A DNA stretch of 64,000 bases, from positions 62,001 through 126,000 of the forward strand of contig CAZZNE010000003.1 in assembly GCA_964655525.1 (NCBI GenBank), read 5' to 3'. The stretch is from DLAJ01 sp964655525 (GTDB taxonomy: Bacteria; Bacillota; Clostridia; Lachnospirales; Lachnospiraceae). The notes under the pieces are model-generated. The model ran no database searches. It saw nothing but the letters and a program-made list of their open reading frames with translations, and was not told the origin of the DNA. This document shows positions 25,860 through 34,738 of this stretch, piece after piece. The position numbers and the translations under genes were made by a program. The first letter of the stretch is position 1; each line of letters opens with the position of its first letter.

Positions 25860-26755
25860 TCATGCAGAATACCGTCTTTTTGTATGAGGACGTGTGCGGA
25901 GAGGAAGAAGGTTGCGTACGGATCATGGGCGCACAGCATATCGGCGGGGTGTTACAGATACCGGAGCGGCTTGATGAAAAGACGGTTACGTCGATCGGAA
26001 AAAAAGCGTTTTGGGGCTGTGACGGCGTACGGGAGATTGTTCTGCCGATAAGGATCCGTGAGATTGAGGATTGGGCGTTTGCCAGCTGTAAACAGCTTGA
26101 GACGGTCAGCATGCCCCATCGGCAGGTTGGAATTGGCAGAGGTGTCTTCCGAGGCTGCGAGCGTTTGACGTGCATCGAAATCCGCAAGTCTCTTTTAGCG
26201 GATGAGAAACAGGGAGTCGGTCATCTGCTCGCCGCAGGGGACAGGCTGTTAAACAATCCGTATCTTTTGGATATTGCGAGTGCGGGAACGGGCGAGTGGT
26301 ATGCAAGGTGGGACGCTGCATTGGAGAAATTGATGGAAACGGCGGAGGACGAGGGGTTTTCCAAAATGCTTTTATGCGGTGAGGAGGATTACGGCAGCAG
26401 GGAAAACAATATTGACCATTATTGTTCCCAGCAGCGAAAAAAGAAGGCGCGCGCGGCGTTACTCCGCCTGCGCTATGATGACTGCCTTGGCAGCAGGCTG
26501 CGCGGGGAACTGACTGCTTTTTTGGCGGCGCATACGATGGGCTGTAAGACGAAAGAAGCATGGGAAGTGCTGACTGCAGAGCATGCGGAGGACAGAAGCT
26601 ATTACGAACTATTTGAAGCGGCGGGCGGCATCCATGAACACAATCGGGAACAGTGTATTGCAGATTTGGGAGAGGCGCATACAGAGATGAAGGCGTATCT
26701 GCTCGGAAAAACAGCTAAGGCGGAAGATGCTTTTTTTGATTCACTGACGCTGTGA
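25856..26755 (+). CDS. Leucine-rich-repeat (BspA-like) protein of the MoxR operon
   Basis: A 299-residue protein. Residues about 40-110 form BspA/LRR_5-type repeats (TSIGKKAFWGCDGVREIVLP, IEDWAFASCKQLETVSMP, IGRGVFRGCERLTCIEI). The rest is helical and unrecognised. There is no signal peptide, so it should be cytosolic, unlike the usual surface BspA proteins. The GTG start at 25856 overlaps the MoxR stop by 4 bases; ATG 25862 is the alternative. Translational coupling implies that it is a third component of the VWA-MoxR system, perhaps a substrate adaptor. Confidence 0.75.
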   Translation: MIMQNTVFLYEDVCGEEEGCVRIMGAQHIGGVLQIPERLDEKTVTSIGKKAFWGCDGVREIVLPIRIREIEDWAFASCKQLETVSMPHRQVGIGRGVFRGCERLTCIEIRKSLLADEKQGVGHLLAAGDRLLNNPYLLDIASAGTGEWYARWDAALEKLMETAEDEGFSKMLLCGEEDYGSRENNIDHYCSQQRKKKARAALLRLRYDDCLGSRLRGELTAFLAAHTMGCKTKEAWEVLTAEHAEDRSYYELFEAAGGIHEHNREQCIADLGEAHTEMKAYLLGKTAKAEDAFFDSLTL

Positions 26756-26795
26756 GCGGTTAAAAGCGCGGTAAAGAGCGCGCGAAAAATAGGGC

Positions 26796-26824
26796 TTGAA
26801 TTTCTTTTTTTTATGTGCTATAGT
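26796..26824 (+). promoter_or_regulatory. Promoter of secG
   Basis: TTGAAT, a 17-bp spacer with a T-tract, and TATAGT, about 100 bp before secG. The leader between is GC-rich and contains several short inverted repeats. Confidence 0.65.
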
Positions 26825-26922
26825 AAGCGGGTGTGGTATAAATACCGCGCCGGAGCGTAGCGGAGTGCGCATGCACATTATTATGACCGCGCAGTGGTTA
26901 TAATATATGAGGAGGAATGGCA

Positions 26923-27162
26923 ATGAGTCCGTTAAGAGTAGTTTTATATGTGATTTTAATGGTAGTGAGTGTATTAGTCACAGGATTGGTATTGATGCAG
27001 GAAGGTAAGCAGCAGGGGCTTGGCGCGATCAGCGGTGCCGCGGAAACTTACTGGGGCAAGAATAAAGGACGTTCCATGGAGGGAAAGCTTGTAAAGTGGA
27101 CCGCCATTTTGGTGATCGTGATGATCGTTCTTTCTGCCGTGCTAAATATCACAAGATTTTAA
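26923..27162 (+). CDS. secG: Preprotein translocase subunit SecG
   Basis: A 79-residue membrane protein with two helices (about 5-24 and 57-76) and the conserved linker MQEGKQQGLGAISGAAETYWGKN split over about 28-50, the signature of SecG. It assists SecYEG export of unfolded proteins. GGAGG is 7 bases before the ATG at 26923; an ATG at 26917 is too close. SecG-rnr-smpB is a conserved order in Firmicutes. Confidence 0.95.
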   Translation: MSPLRVVLYVILMVVSVLVTGLVLMQEGKQQGLGAISGAAETYWGKNKGRSMEGKLVKWTAILVIVMIVLSAVLNITRF

Positions 27163-27168
27163 TGACAA

Positions 27169-27197
27169 GGCACTCTGTTATGCAGAGTGCTGTTTTT
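27169..27197 (+). terminator. Terminator between secG and rnr
   Basis: GCACTCTG / CAGAGTGC with a 5-base loop and a T-run. Read-through into rnr is possible since no clear promoter follows. Confidence 0.8.
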
Positions 27198-27286
27198 TTC
27201 TTTTGCGGGAAAATCCTATGCGCGAGTTTTTATGAGCGCTCTTTTCCGTGAAAGAAATAGGAAAGCAGTTGAGGGAATAACGGATT

Positions 27287-29425
27287 GTGGAATCGCAGCA
27301 GTTAGAAGTAAAAAAACAAATGATTTGTGATCTGATGCAGGAAAAGTCCTATGTGCCGATGCGAGAACGCGATCTGGCGGTGCTTTTGCAGGTAAAAAGT
27401 GAGGATCGGGGGGCTTTTAAGCAGGCGCTGATGGAGCTTCTTTCAGAAAACAGAATCCAGATCAACCGCAGAGGGCGCTATCAGCGCGCGGATGAGAAGC
27501 TTGTCACGGGAAAACTGACCGCGCATGCGAAGGGGTTTGGATTTGTGGAGATCGAGGGACAGGCGGAAGACATCTATATTGCCGTGGAGGGAATGAACGG
27601 TGCGTTTCATGGCGACACGGTCGAGGTGAAAATTCTGCATGGAATGCGCGGAAAACGGACGCAGGGAGAAGTCGTGCGGATTCTTGCGCGCGGGACGACA
27701 AAACTTGTCGGAACCTATGAGAGCAGCAGACATTACGGATTTGTGATACCGGATAACGATCGGTTCGGCACAGATATTTTTATTGCTGGAGAGCATTCAA
27801 AGGGCGCGGTTGATGGACATAAGGTAGTCGTCGAACTGACGGATTACGGAAATGACAGGAGGCGTCCGGAAGGAAAGATTACGCAGATCATCGGACATCG
27901 TAGCGATCCTGGCGTGGACATTATGTCGATTGTGTTGGGGCATGAGCTTCCGGTGGAATTTCCCGAAAAAGTCATGAACCAGGCGGAACGCGCGGCAAAG
28001 CCCGTATCCGAGGCGGATTGTGCCGGAAGATGCGATTTGCGCGGCCTTAAAATGGTGACGATAGATGGAGAAGACGCCAAGGATTTAGACGATGCGGTCA
28101 GCCTGACAAGGGACGGGGCGTATTACCGCCTCGGCGTCCACATCGCCGATGTCAGCAATTATGTGCAGGAGAATTCCGCATTAGACCATGAGGCAAAAAA
28201 GCGTGGGACAAGCGTGTATCTGGTTGACCGCGTGATCCCGATGCTGCCGCATGCGCTCTCGAACGGAATCTGCTCGCTGAATGCGGGCGAAGACCGTCTC
28301 GCATTAAGCTGTCTGATGACGATCGATGAAAAGGGAGAGCTGACCGACTACGAGATTGTAGAGAGCGTGATCTGTGTGGACAGACGTCTCTCCTATCCGG
28401 GCGTTGCGGCAATTCTGCAAGAGCGGACGGGAGAAGCAAGGGCAGCTGAAGATGCGGAGATCGTATCCATGCTTCTGGATATGGCAGCGCTTGCAAAGAT
28501 ATTGCGGCAAAAAAGAAAAAAACGCGGTTCTATTGATTTTGATTTCCCGGAAACGAAGATACTGCTTGATGAAAACGGACGTCCCACAGAAATTAAGCCT
28601 TACGAGCGCAATGCCGCAACGGATTTGATCGAGGAATTTATGCTGATGGCGAACGAGACGGTCGCGCAGCATTTTTACTGGCAGGAGCTCCCGTTTGTAT
28701 ATAGAACGCACGAGACGCCCGACGCTGACAAGATCATGCGGCTCGGCACGTTTATCCGCAATTACGGTTATTCTTTGAAAATGGGTCGGGAAGAGATTCA
28801 CCCGAAGGAAATCCAGAAACTCATTGCGAAGGTTGCGGGCACGCCGGAAGAAACGATGATCGGCAGGCTTGCGCTGCGAAGTATGAAACAGGCGAAATAC
28901 ACAACGGAGTGCAGCGGGCATTTTGGCTTGGCGTGCAAATATTATTGTCATTTTACATCACCCATCCGGCGATATCCCGATCTGCAGATCCATCGCATCA
29001 TCAGGGAATCGCTGCGGGGCAGATTGCAGGAAGACCGCATCGCGCATTACAGGGAGATTCTTCCGGGTGTCGCATGTGAATGCTCGCGCTTAGAGCGTCG
29101 CGCTGATGAGGCGGAACGTGAAACGGATAAATTAAAAAAAGCGGAATATATGTCAGAGCGGCTCGGTAAGATTTATGAGGGCGTCATCTCCGGCGTGACG
29201 GGTTGGGGCATTTATGTGGAGCTGCCGAATACGATTGAAGGGCTTGTTCATGTATCGAAGCTGCCGGGTGATTATTTTTACTACAATGAAAGCACTTATG
29301 AAATGATCGGGGAGCGGAGCGGACAGGTTTATAAGCTGGGACAGACGGTTCGCGTTCAGGTATCCGGGGTTGATATGGCGGCGAGAACGATTGATTTTGA
29401 TATCCCGTGGGAGGAGGATGCGTGA
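27287..29425 (+). CDS. rnr: Ribonuclease R
   Basis: A 712-residue 3'-5' exoribonuclease. In order: N-terminal helix-turn-helix-like region (1-60), cold-shock OB folds (about 65-215), the RNB catalytic domain starting at MVTIDGEDAKDLDDAVSL (near 264) with the metal-binding Asp cluster, and a C-terminal S1 domain (about 625-710, KIYEGVISGVTGWGIYVEL). It degrades structured RNA and helps remove mRNA during tmRNA rescue, consistent with smpB and ssrA just downstream. It begins with GTG, with GAGGG about ten bases upstream. Confidence 0.95.
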   Translation: MESQQLEVKKQMICDLMQEKSYVPMRERDLAVLLQVKSEDRGAFKQALMELLSENRIQINRRGRYQRADEKLVTGKLTAHAKGFGFVEIEGQAEDIYIAVEGMNGAFHGDTVEVKILHGMRGKRTQGEVVRILARGTTKLVGTYESSRHYGFVIPDNDRFGTDIFIAGEHSKGAVDGHKVVVELTDYGNDRRRPEGKITQIIGHRSDPGVDIMSIVLGHELPVEFPEKVMNQAERAAKPVSEADCAGRCDLRGLKMVTIDGEDAKDLDDAVSLTRDGAYYRLGVHIADVSNYVQENSALDHEAKKRGTSVYLVDRVIPMLPHALSNGICSLNAGEDRLALSCLMTIDEKGELTDYEIVESVICVDRRLSYPGVAAILQERTGEARAAEDAEIVSMLLDMAALAKILRQKRKKRGSIDFDFPETKILLDENGRPTEIKPYERNAATDLIEEFMLMANETVAQHFYWQELPFVYRTHETPDADKIMRLGTFIRNYGYSLKMGREEIHPKEIQKLIAKVAGTPEETMIGRLALRSMKQAKYTTECSGHFGLACKYYCHFTSPIRRYPDLQIHRIIRESLRGRLQEDRIAHYREILPGVACECSRLERRADEAERETDKLKKAEYMSERLGKIYEGVISGVTGWGIYVELPNTIEGLVHVSKLPGDYFYYNESTYEMIGERSGQVYKLGQTVRVQVSGVDMAARTIDFDIPWEEDA

Positions 29426-29475
29426 AGTGTTGTCCGGTATAAATCCGCAGGATAGAAAGGGGAATAGATATAACG

Positions 29476-29937
29476 ATGGCACATGAAAGCAGGCTGATCG
29501 CCAATAATAAAAAAGCGTTTCATGATTATTTTATCGAGGATAAATATGAGACAGGCATTGTGCTGCACGGCACGGAGGTGAAATCCCTGCGCATGGGGAA
29601 GTGCAGTATCAAGGAGGCATTTGTGCATATTGATAACGGTGAGGTATTTGTGTACGGCATGCATATCAGTCCTTATGAAAAAGGAAATATTTTTAATAAA
29701 GACCCGATGCGTCCCAAAAAGCTGCTGCTGCACCGCGCGCAGATCATGAAGCTGAAAGGACAGATTTCCGAGCAGGGTTATACGCTTGTGCCGCTTCAGG
29801 TCTATATCAAAGAAGGTCTTGCCAAAATGGAGATCGGTCTGGCAAAGGGTAAAAAGCTATATGATAAACGGCAGGATATTGCAAAGAAAGACCAGCGCAG
29901 GGAGCATGAGCGGGAATTTAAGATAAAGAATTTATGA
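29476..29937 (+). CDS. smpB: SsrA-binding protein SmpB
   Basis: A 153-residue OB-fold RNA-binding protein that loads tmRNA onto stalled ribosomes. Conserved blocks are LIANNKKAFHDYFIEDKYE at the start, GIVLHGTEVKSLR, FVHIDNGEVFVYGMHISPY, and KGKKLYDKRQDIAKKDQ before a basic tail that enters the mRNA channel. It lies 50 bases after rnr and about 780 bases before the tmRNA gene. AAAGGGG lies upstream of the ATG. Confidence 0.97.
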   Translation: MAHESRLIANNKKAFHDYFIEDKYETGIVLHGTEVKSLRMGKCSIKEAFVHIDNGEVFVYGMHISPYEKGNIFNKDPMRPKKLLLHRAQIMKLKGQISEQGYTLVPLQVYIKEGLAKMEIGLAKGKKLYDKRQDIAKKDQRREHEREFKIKNL

Positions 29938-29974
29938 GGAGCGAAATACAGACTGATTTATAAAGGAGAAGGAT

Positions 29975-30535
29975 ATGAGAAAGAAGAAATTTTTATTAGC
30001 AGCAATTTTAGGTCTTTTGCTTTTGGGACTCTGCGGGTGTGGAGGCAAAGCGCCGGTGATCACCTATGACGGTTCGTTTGAACTCCGTCTGGGGAAGACG
30101 AAGGCGGGGGATGTGCTGGACGCGGGATTTACCAATTTATACTCCCATATTAACGACAGAAAGATCGGCAGCATGAGTTGGGAGAATTTGTATGCAATGA
30201 AGGACGGGAACAGTTACGGGACGATGTACGCCGGAAATAAATCCTCTCAGGAAAAAGCGTTTCGGGACGGCGTTATTTTCAGGGTCATCATTCAATATGA
30301 CAATCCGGACTATCCGGTGGGTGAGGTTTTGGTGAATGGCATAAATTTTTACGGATACACCAGAGATCAGGTCAAGGAAGCCATGGCTGGGTATGAACAG
30401 ACGCTGGATTATGGGGAATATCTGGATTTTGAATCCGGTAAATATAAATATACATTTTCCTTTTTGGACGGAAGTGATGTGGTCAGCAGGATCAGCATTA
30501 ATGACGGAACGGAAACGGAGCTTACGATACAATAG
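29975..30535 (+). CDS. Hypothetical lipoprotein
   Basis: A 186-residue predicted lipoprotein: MRKKK start, hydrophobic helix, lipobox ending at Cys 22 (LCGC). The mature part is rich in Gly, Tyr and Asp and not assigned to a family. It lies between smpB and ssrA with AAAGGAGAAGG at the start; location alone does not show a link to ribosome rescue. Confidence 0.75.
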   Translation: MRKKKFLLAAILGLLLLGLCGCGGKAPVITYDGSFELRLGKTKAGDVLDAGFTNLYSHINDRKIGSMSWENLYAMKDGNSYGTMYAGNKSSQEKAFRDGVIFRVIIQYDNPDYPVGEVLVNGINFYGYTRDQVKEAMAGYEQTLDYGEYLDFESGKYKYTFSFLDGSDVVSRISINDGTETELTIQ

Positions 30536-30563
30536 GCGGATATTCCTGCAGGCGTATCCTATC

Positions 30564-30593
30564 TTGTATATTGAAGGGAAAGTATGGTATAAT
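30564..30593 (+). promoter_or_regulatory. Promoter upstream of tmRNA
   Basis: TTGTAT, an 18-bp spacer and TATAAT, about 130 bp before the mature tmRNA 5' end. Confidence 0.5.
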
Positions 30594-30721
30594 AGCCGCA
30601 AATGAAAAACAAGCGACGCGAAGCGGCATTTGTTTTTCATGCGGCATTAACGAGCAAACGTCCGATGAAATCGGACAAAGAGCGCGAAAGCGCGTGTTTG
30701 CGAGTTTAGATGCTATCATAA
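30594..30721 (+). other. Highly structured segment between promoter and tmRNA
   Basis: An outer stem ATGAAAAACAA / TTTGTTTTTCAT encloses GCG-rich arms; then GTCCGAT GAA ATCGGAC and GCGCG AAA GCGCG hairpins lie within a weaker GCAAAC...GTTTGC stem. It would be part of the tmRNA precursor 5' leader or is an inserted palindromic repeat. Confidence 0.5.
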
Positions 30722-31074
30722 GGGGCAGTTAAGGTTTCGACAGGGGTTTTGAAGTCGGAGAAGCTATCCGCAGGCGATGCGTCAAATCGCAAAATTAAAA
30801 TTAAACGCTGAAGATAATTTAGCAATCGCTGCCTAACGGCAGCCGTCAGACCTAGCGTACCTATCCGTTAGGATTCTGGCGTCGACGAGATAGGAAACGG
30901 CGTTGTCAAAGCTTTGAGACGGCGTGGCGTGAGGGAGCGAAAGCTCTCATGAAGCTACCGAAGCCGGAAGGGCGTCAGCCCCCGTCCGGCAAAGGGAAAC
31001 AAAATAGGCTGACTATGATAGTAGAAGTACGGTGGATCTGCCTTTGGACACGGGTTCGACTCCCGTCTGCTCCA
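30722..31074 (+). ncRNA. ssrA: Transfer-messenger RNA (tmRNA)
   Basis: The gene begins GGGGCAGTTAAGGTTTCGAC and ends with the tRNA-like GGGTTCGACTCCCGTCTGCT then CC and discriminator A. The ends pair as acceptor stem GGGGCAG / CTGCTCC. The tag frame starts at the GCA resume codon (30789-30791) and reads AKLKLNAEDNLAIAA with TAA at 30834-30836; the NLAIAA end is a typical degradation signal. The RNA frees stalled ribosomes with SmpB, encoded 0.8 kb upstream. The 3' CCA is not encoded: the next bases are CTT, where accessory DNA begins. Confidence 0.96.
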
Positions 31075-31080
31075 CTTAAA

Positions 31081-31391
31081 TCAAAACGGTCGAACACCGT
31101 TCAAATCAGCAGTATCGCGGTTCACAAGAGCGTGTTTGGCATCATGCTCGACACATCGGGCTATGGTGCCGGACAGAATGATCCTGATTGTCCGCCTACC
31201 TATGCAGCCATTCAAAAATGGATAGAGGATAATCATGGTGTCAGAGTCAGCAAGTCAAGTATCACTTTAGCAAGAGACAAGTGTGGTGCCCTATAATCGA
31301 TTTTAAGGCCGGAAAGGAGCCTGATAGCGGCATCAGGACAGCGAAGGAAAAGCTTGTTTTAGAGGCATTTAAGGCGTTAGGCGTTGTATGA
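31081..31391 (+). pseudogene. Frameshifted C-terminal remnant of a clostridial methyltransferase-type protein
   Basis: One frame reads AGQNDPDCPPTYAAIQKW, IEDNHGVRVSKSSITLARDK and CGAL, then stops at 31296. Another frame continues at once with IDFKAGKEPDSGIRTAKEK and LVLEAFKALGVV to a TGA at 31391. From memory, the two halves joined form the small helical tail module seen at the C-terminus of some clostridial DNA or 23S rRNA methyltransferases. The catalytic part is absent. It lies directly against the tmRNA 3' end, so it looks like debris of an integrated element. The parent protein is not certain. Confidence 0.55.
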
Positions 31392-31785
31392 TGCCAATTT
31401 TAAAGGTGATAAAGGATTTGCACATTTTTAAAAGTATAGTTTTTATGAAAGGTTCTGGGTTCCTAAGTTGGCTTTGAAGAACTTTTTTACTCTTGAAATA
31501 TGAATAAATTTATGGGAGTAAAAATTGCTAAATTGAAGGCACTTTGTGCTTGCCACGCAGAACAGGCTTTGGTACAATTTCTCCAAGCATAGAAACACTT
31601 TTCGGGGAAAATTTTCCCTATATCTTAACGGGCAGCTGTCCATTCTGACGGGCAGACATCTGCCAAAACTCCTTACTTACAACTTAATAACCGCAGGGAA
31701 CCAGATAAGTTGCATTTTTATGAATAGAGAAAATTGTATCCAATATGGTATATTTGATACATTATAAAGAAAGGAATCTGTAAAA
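31392..31785 (+). other. AT-rich stretch without a recognised gene
   Basis: About 390 bp with a perfect GGGAAAATTTTCCC palindrome near 31605-31619 and no convincing frame. AAAGAAAGGAA before 31786 is the ribosome site of the next gene. Confidence 0.5.
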
Positions 31786-32358
31786 ATGATTTCAAAAGAG
31801 GAACAGCGATATGGTAGAAATAGAGAAACAATAGTGAATCACACCTATATTCAGAGCGGAGAATACCGTAAAAAGTTTGACAAACTGACAGATGATGAAA
31901 AAATAAACAAACTGCTTTATCAAAAGGCAAAAGAAATGTTATACCATAGAAGCGGCACATTGCTTGAAGATATGTACTGGGTTGACCTGATGTCGGGGGA
32001 ACTTGTGGCAAGCGTACTGGATTCCAAGGACGAACAGAAAATTATTTATACTGATCATGTGAAGAAGGTGGTTGGGCAGAATAATGATTTGATAACTATG
32101 CATACTCATCCTTTCAGTATGCCGCCAAGTGTTGCTGATTTTAATTCTGTTTACAGCAATCATTATCGCTTTGGGATTATTTTATGCCACGACGGACGGA
32201 TATATAAATACTATGCAGGGGAGATGCTGAATGAAGATTTGCAAAAATTGTATATAGCAATATACCTCAAAAGCGGGTATAATGAAGAAGAAGCACAGTT
32301 AAGGGCATTAGAAAAAATACAGGACAATTATGATATGAATTTTGAGGAGGTGAGCTGA
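31786..32358 (+). CDS. JAMM/JAB-like protein with HTHP...S..D motif
   Basis: A 190-residue protein. Near residues 105-117 it has HTHPFSMPPSVAD, which fits the JAMM/MPN+ metal-binding pattern H-x-H-P-x(n)-S-x-x-D, preceded by a strand-rich region (VDLMSGELVASVLDS) and followed by FGIILCHDGRIYKYYAG. Similar domains occur in prokaryotic isopeptidases and in toxin or phage-structural proteins. An upstream catalytic Glu is not assigned, so activity is unproven. It lies in the AT-rich patch after tmRNA, 2 bases before a small open frame, and has no signal peptide. Confidence 0.6.
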   Translation: MISKEEQRYGRNRETIVNHTYIQSGEYRKKFDKLTDDEKINKLLYQKAKEMLYHRSGTLLEDMYWVDLMSGELVASVLDSKDEQKIIYTDHVKKVVGQNNDLITMHTHPFSMPPSVADFNSVYSNHYRFGIILCHDGRIYKYYAGEMLNEDLQKLYIAIYLKSGYNEEEAQLRALEKIQDNYDMNFEEVS

Positions 32359-32359
32359 T

Positions 32360-32632
32360 ATGGAAGAAAAATATGTATTGGAGGATAAGGTAATTATTCC
32401 GAAAGATTATCTGGAGATGACAGAAGAAGAGCTGCAGAAGAAAATTGACGAACAGCTCGCAAAGGATGGAAAAAAATAGGATAAGGTTTCAAAATGGGCA
32501 CCAGCCATTGGCGGGTGCCTTAAATTTTTTGTGGCTTTAGAACGGAAAAAGGCAGTTACATTAATGAAAATTCAGAAATTTATAAATTTAGAAAATTCTC
32601 TTGTTTGTATAGTAATTTTGAGTAGCACTTGA
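32360..32632 (+). CDS. Small acidic protein following the JAMM-like gene
   Basis: An ATG at 32360 follows GAGGAGGTGAGC, placed inside the end of the upstream gene. The first 34 or so residues (EEKYVLEDKVIIPKDYLEMT, then EEELQKKIDEQLA) look coding and helical. After that the frame as read runs into non-coding-like sequence until TGA at 32630. A one-base shift near 32462 would instead end it at TAG 32476-32478 as a protein of about 39 residues, which seems more natural. It could be a regulator or partner of the JAMM-like protein. Confidence 0.4.
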
Positions 32633-32727
32633 CTTTTCAGGGGGGCGGTAAAATAGAGATGTTAGCATTTTTGTTACAAATAGATAAAAAACAGCCAGCA
32701 AATAAAAAGCCAAGCGGAGGAAAAGCA

Positions 32728-33738
32728 ATGAGAGGGAAGATAAAAAAATGGGCAGCGGTGCTCGCAGTGGCGGTTCTTTGCGCGGGAGCGGCAGGTATGG
32801 CTGCACCGATGCAGGCCATGGCGGCAGAGGAGTCGGAATTGACAACGGTAGTGACAACACAGCGCTGCAGTATTTGGAGCGCGCCTGCGACCGCAGAGGA
32901 AAATAGGGTGAAGTATGTGGATGCAGGGTATACGATCACCATATATCCTGAAGTGATCGAGAGCCTAGTGGGAGACGGTAAGACCTTTTACCGGACAGTG
33001 AGAGGCTCATATGTGCTGTGCAGGTGCGTGACTGACGGAAACGAAAACGGGACAGGGAGCACAAGCGGGGCGATAACCGCTAATGCAGCGGAGTGGAATC
33101 CCGCCAATAGAATAACGGTGGCAAATGTTCGGGGCACACCTCAAGAATACTATGGTGATCCTGAAGGAAGGGGTAAGGATCTCGAACCTGACTCTCCCTA
33201 CAAAGCAGCTATATATGAAGCTAGAGGAGATGACATTAATAAATATAAAGCCGACTTAAATATAACAATTCCTCTCGCAAGTCACAAAAGAACACAAATT
33301 GATATTAATGATGCAAACTTAATAACGTATAGAGATGCTTATGATTATAAGATGTGGAATAATGCGGGAATGGCTAACTATTATGAACCATATAAACAGG
33401 GAGACATGATCAATCTAAGATTTTTTGTAGCAGGTAACATGATCGCGGCCGTTCGTATGCAAGGCCCGGCTTGGACTATTTTTAGACGTGAAGACCTTGA
33501 TTATTGGTGGGTAACAATCTCCGCAGACCTTGAGGCATATGAGTGGGATGGACTTCATCAAGCCCTTCGATATCTTTTTCCTGATGGAGATGCACTTTAT
33601 CGGGTAATTTATGAAGATTTCTACTTTGGAAGTCCTGTAATCCTTGAGTATGAGGAATGGTTTGCAGTTGGGAATAGCCAAATTTATCAGAGGGAATATG
33701 ATAGAGGTGCAGGAAAAGTGGAATATTACTTCAAATAA
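32728..33738 (+). CDS. Secreted protein of unknown function
   Basis: A 336-residue protein with a classical signal peptide (MRGKIKKW, hydrophobic core, Ala-rich cleavage region near 30-34). Residues about 37-100 look like an SH3-type wall-binding or bacterial surface fold (QRCSIWSAPATAEENRVKYV). The C-terminal two thirds are rich in Tyr, Asp and Trp and not recognised. Codons before about 33110 are GC-richer and those after clearly AT-rich, suggesting two origins. AGCGGAGGAAAAGC precedes the ATG at 32728; the longer frame from 32629 is rejected. Confidence 0.7.
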   Translation: MRGKIKKWAAVLAVAVLCAGAAGMAAPMQAMAAEESELTTVVTTQRCSIWSAPATAEENRVKYVDAGYTITIYPEVIESLVGDGKTFYRTVRGSYVLCRCVTDGNENGTGSTSGAITANAAEWNPANRITVANVRGTPQEYYGDPEGRGKDLEPDSPYKAAIYEARGDDINKYKADLNITIPLASHKRTQIDINDANLITYRDAYDYKMWNNAGMANYYEPYKQGDMINLRFFVAGNMIAAVRMQGPAWTIFRREDLDYWWVTISADLEAYEWDGLHQALRYLFPDGDALYRVIYEDFYFGSPVILEYEEWFAVGNSQIYQREYDRGAGKVEYYFK

Positions 33739-34445
33739 TGATAAAAGAAAAAGCTCCCTGCCATTAAGACAGTGAGTTTTTTACAAGGCATAAAGCCGGA
33801 TCCTTTTTTGTGGTCTTTTCAGATCAGGCGCGGGCAACTTTGGGACTGTTTTAAGCTTTGTGTAAACTCAAAAAACCGATATAAGATATGTGAATAGTGA
33901 CTGAAGGGCAGAGCCGATTTTTCATGGTTCTGCCCTTATCTGCATTATATAGGGATTTCCGGGTATGTCAATAAGACCTGCCTCAAAAACGTTTTTACAG
34001 GTTCCTGAAAGAGAGTCTTTCCTCAAAAGATATCTCTAACTTGGGACGGTTGGCACGAATTCCGATATGAATGGTAGACAAAATTATTGCTACATCTGAA
34101 AACTTCTACAATCCATAGCCCAATTTGCCGTTTTATAATTAAAAAAATCAACCGAAGCGTCGAAACACATTTTTAATTTTTTCTCGTGTGACACACGCCG
34201 TACCATTTTGGGGCAAAATTTGTTTGTTCATTTTGTGGCATTTTTGAATGAAAAGCAGAATTTTTTACAGATATTATTCGGAATAAATAGTATATCTGAA
34301 GAAGGAGAAGATTACAGGGATGATTAGGGGACTATGTAGATGAAGGAAGATTGAGGCTTTGCAGTAAATCCAAGAAAGCCCCAAAAGAAAACTGTGCTCT
34401 AAATAATATAGGAAATTTATAGGTGGAAAAGATATTGGAAACCAT
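33739..34445 (+). other. 707-bp spacer with two hairpins
   Basis: A terminator-like hairpin follows the secreted-protein gene (about 33748-33784, CTCCCTG...CAGTGAG with A and T tails). A second strong one, AAGGGCAGAGCC / GGTTCTGCCCTT (33904-33937), lies 120 bp on. The remaining 500 bp are AT-rich and show no convincing gene on either strand. Confidence 0.55.
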
Positions 34446-34688
34446 ATGCTTGACATTTTTGTTGACAAGATATATGTTTGTAGAGAGAAAATAGTTATCA
34501 CATTCCACTTTACCGATGATAAGCAGGAATTGTCTTATGAAGATACTCTTGAAATGATAGAAAATCATAAGTATCTGATGGATTGTGTGAATGATCCGGA
34601 AGCACTCGTTGTTGATAACCATACTATAGCCGAAATGAAGGAAAGCATTCTCAGTGGGGGAGACACAGATCCTGATTTTTTTCAATAA
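34446..34688 (+). pseudogene. Possible C-terminal remnant of a large serine recombinase
   Basis: An 80-residue frame whose start, MLDIFVDKIYVCREKIVITF followed by HFTDD, resembles the C-terminal strand of large serine recombinases (pattern LIDxFVNxIYVYDDKIVLTFN). No catalytic resolvase domain or zinc-ribbon region is present upstream, where the frame soon meets a stop. The remaining 50 residues are acidic and unassigned. It may be a decayed recombinase of the element at the tmRNA gene; an unrelated small protein is also possible. Confidence 0.45.
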
Positions 34689-34738
34689 GGTGTTCGACTA
34701 CTGATAATTCATTTCCACTCAAACGCACTAAGATGAAC

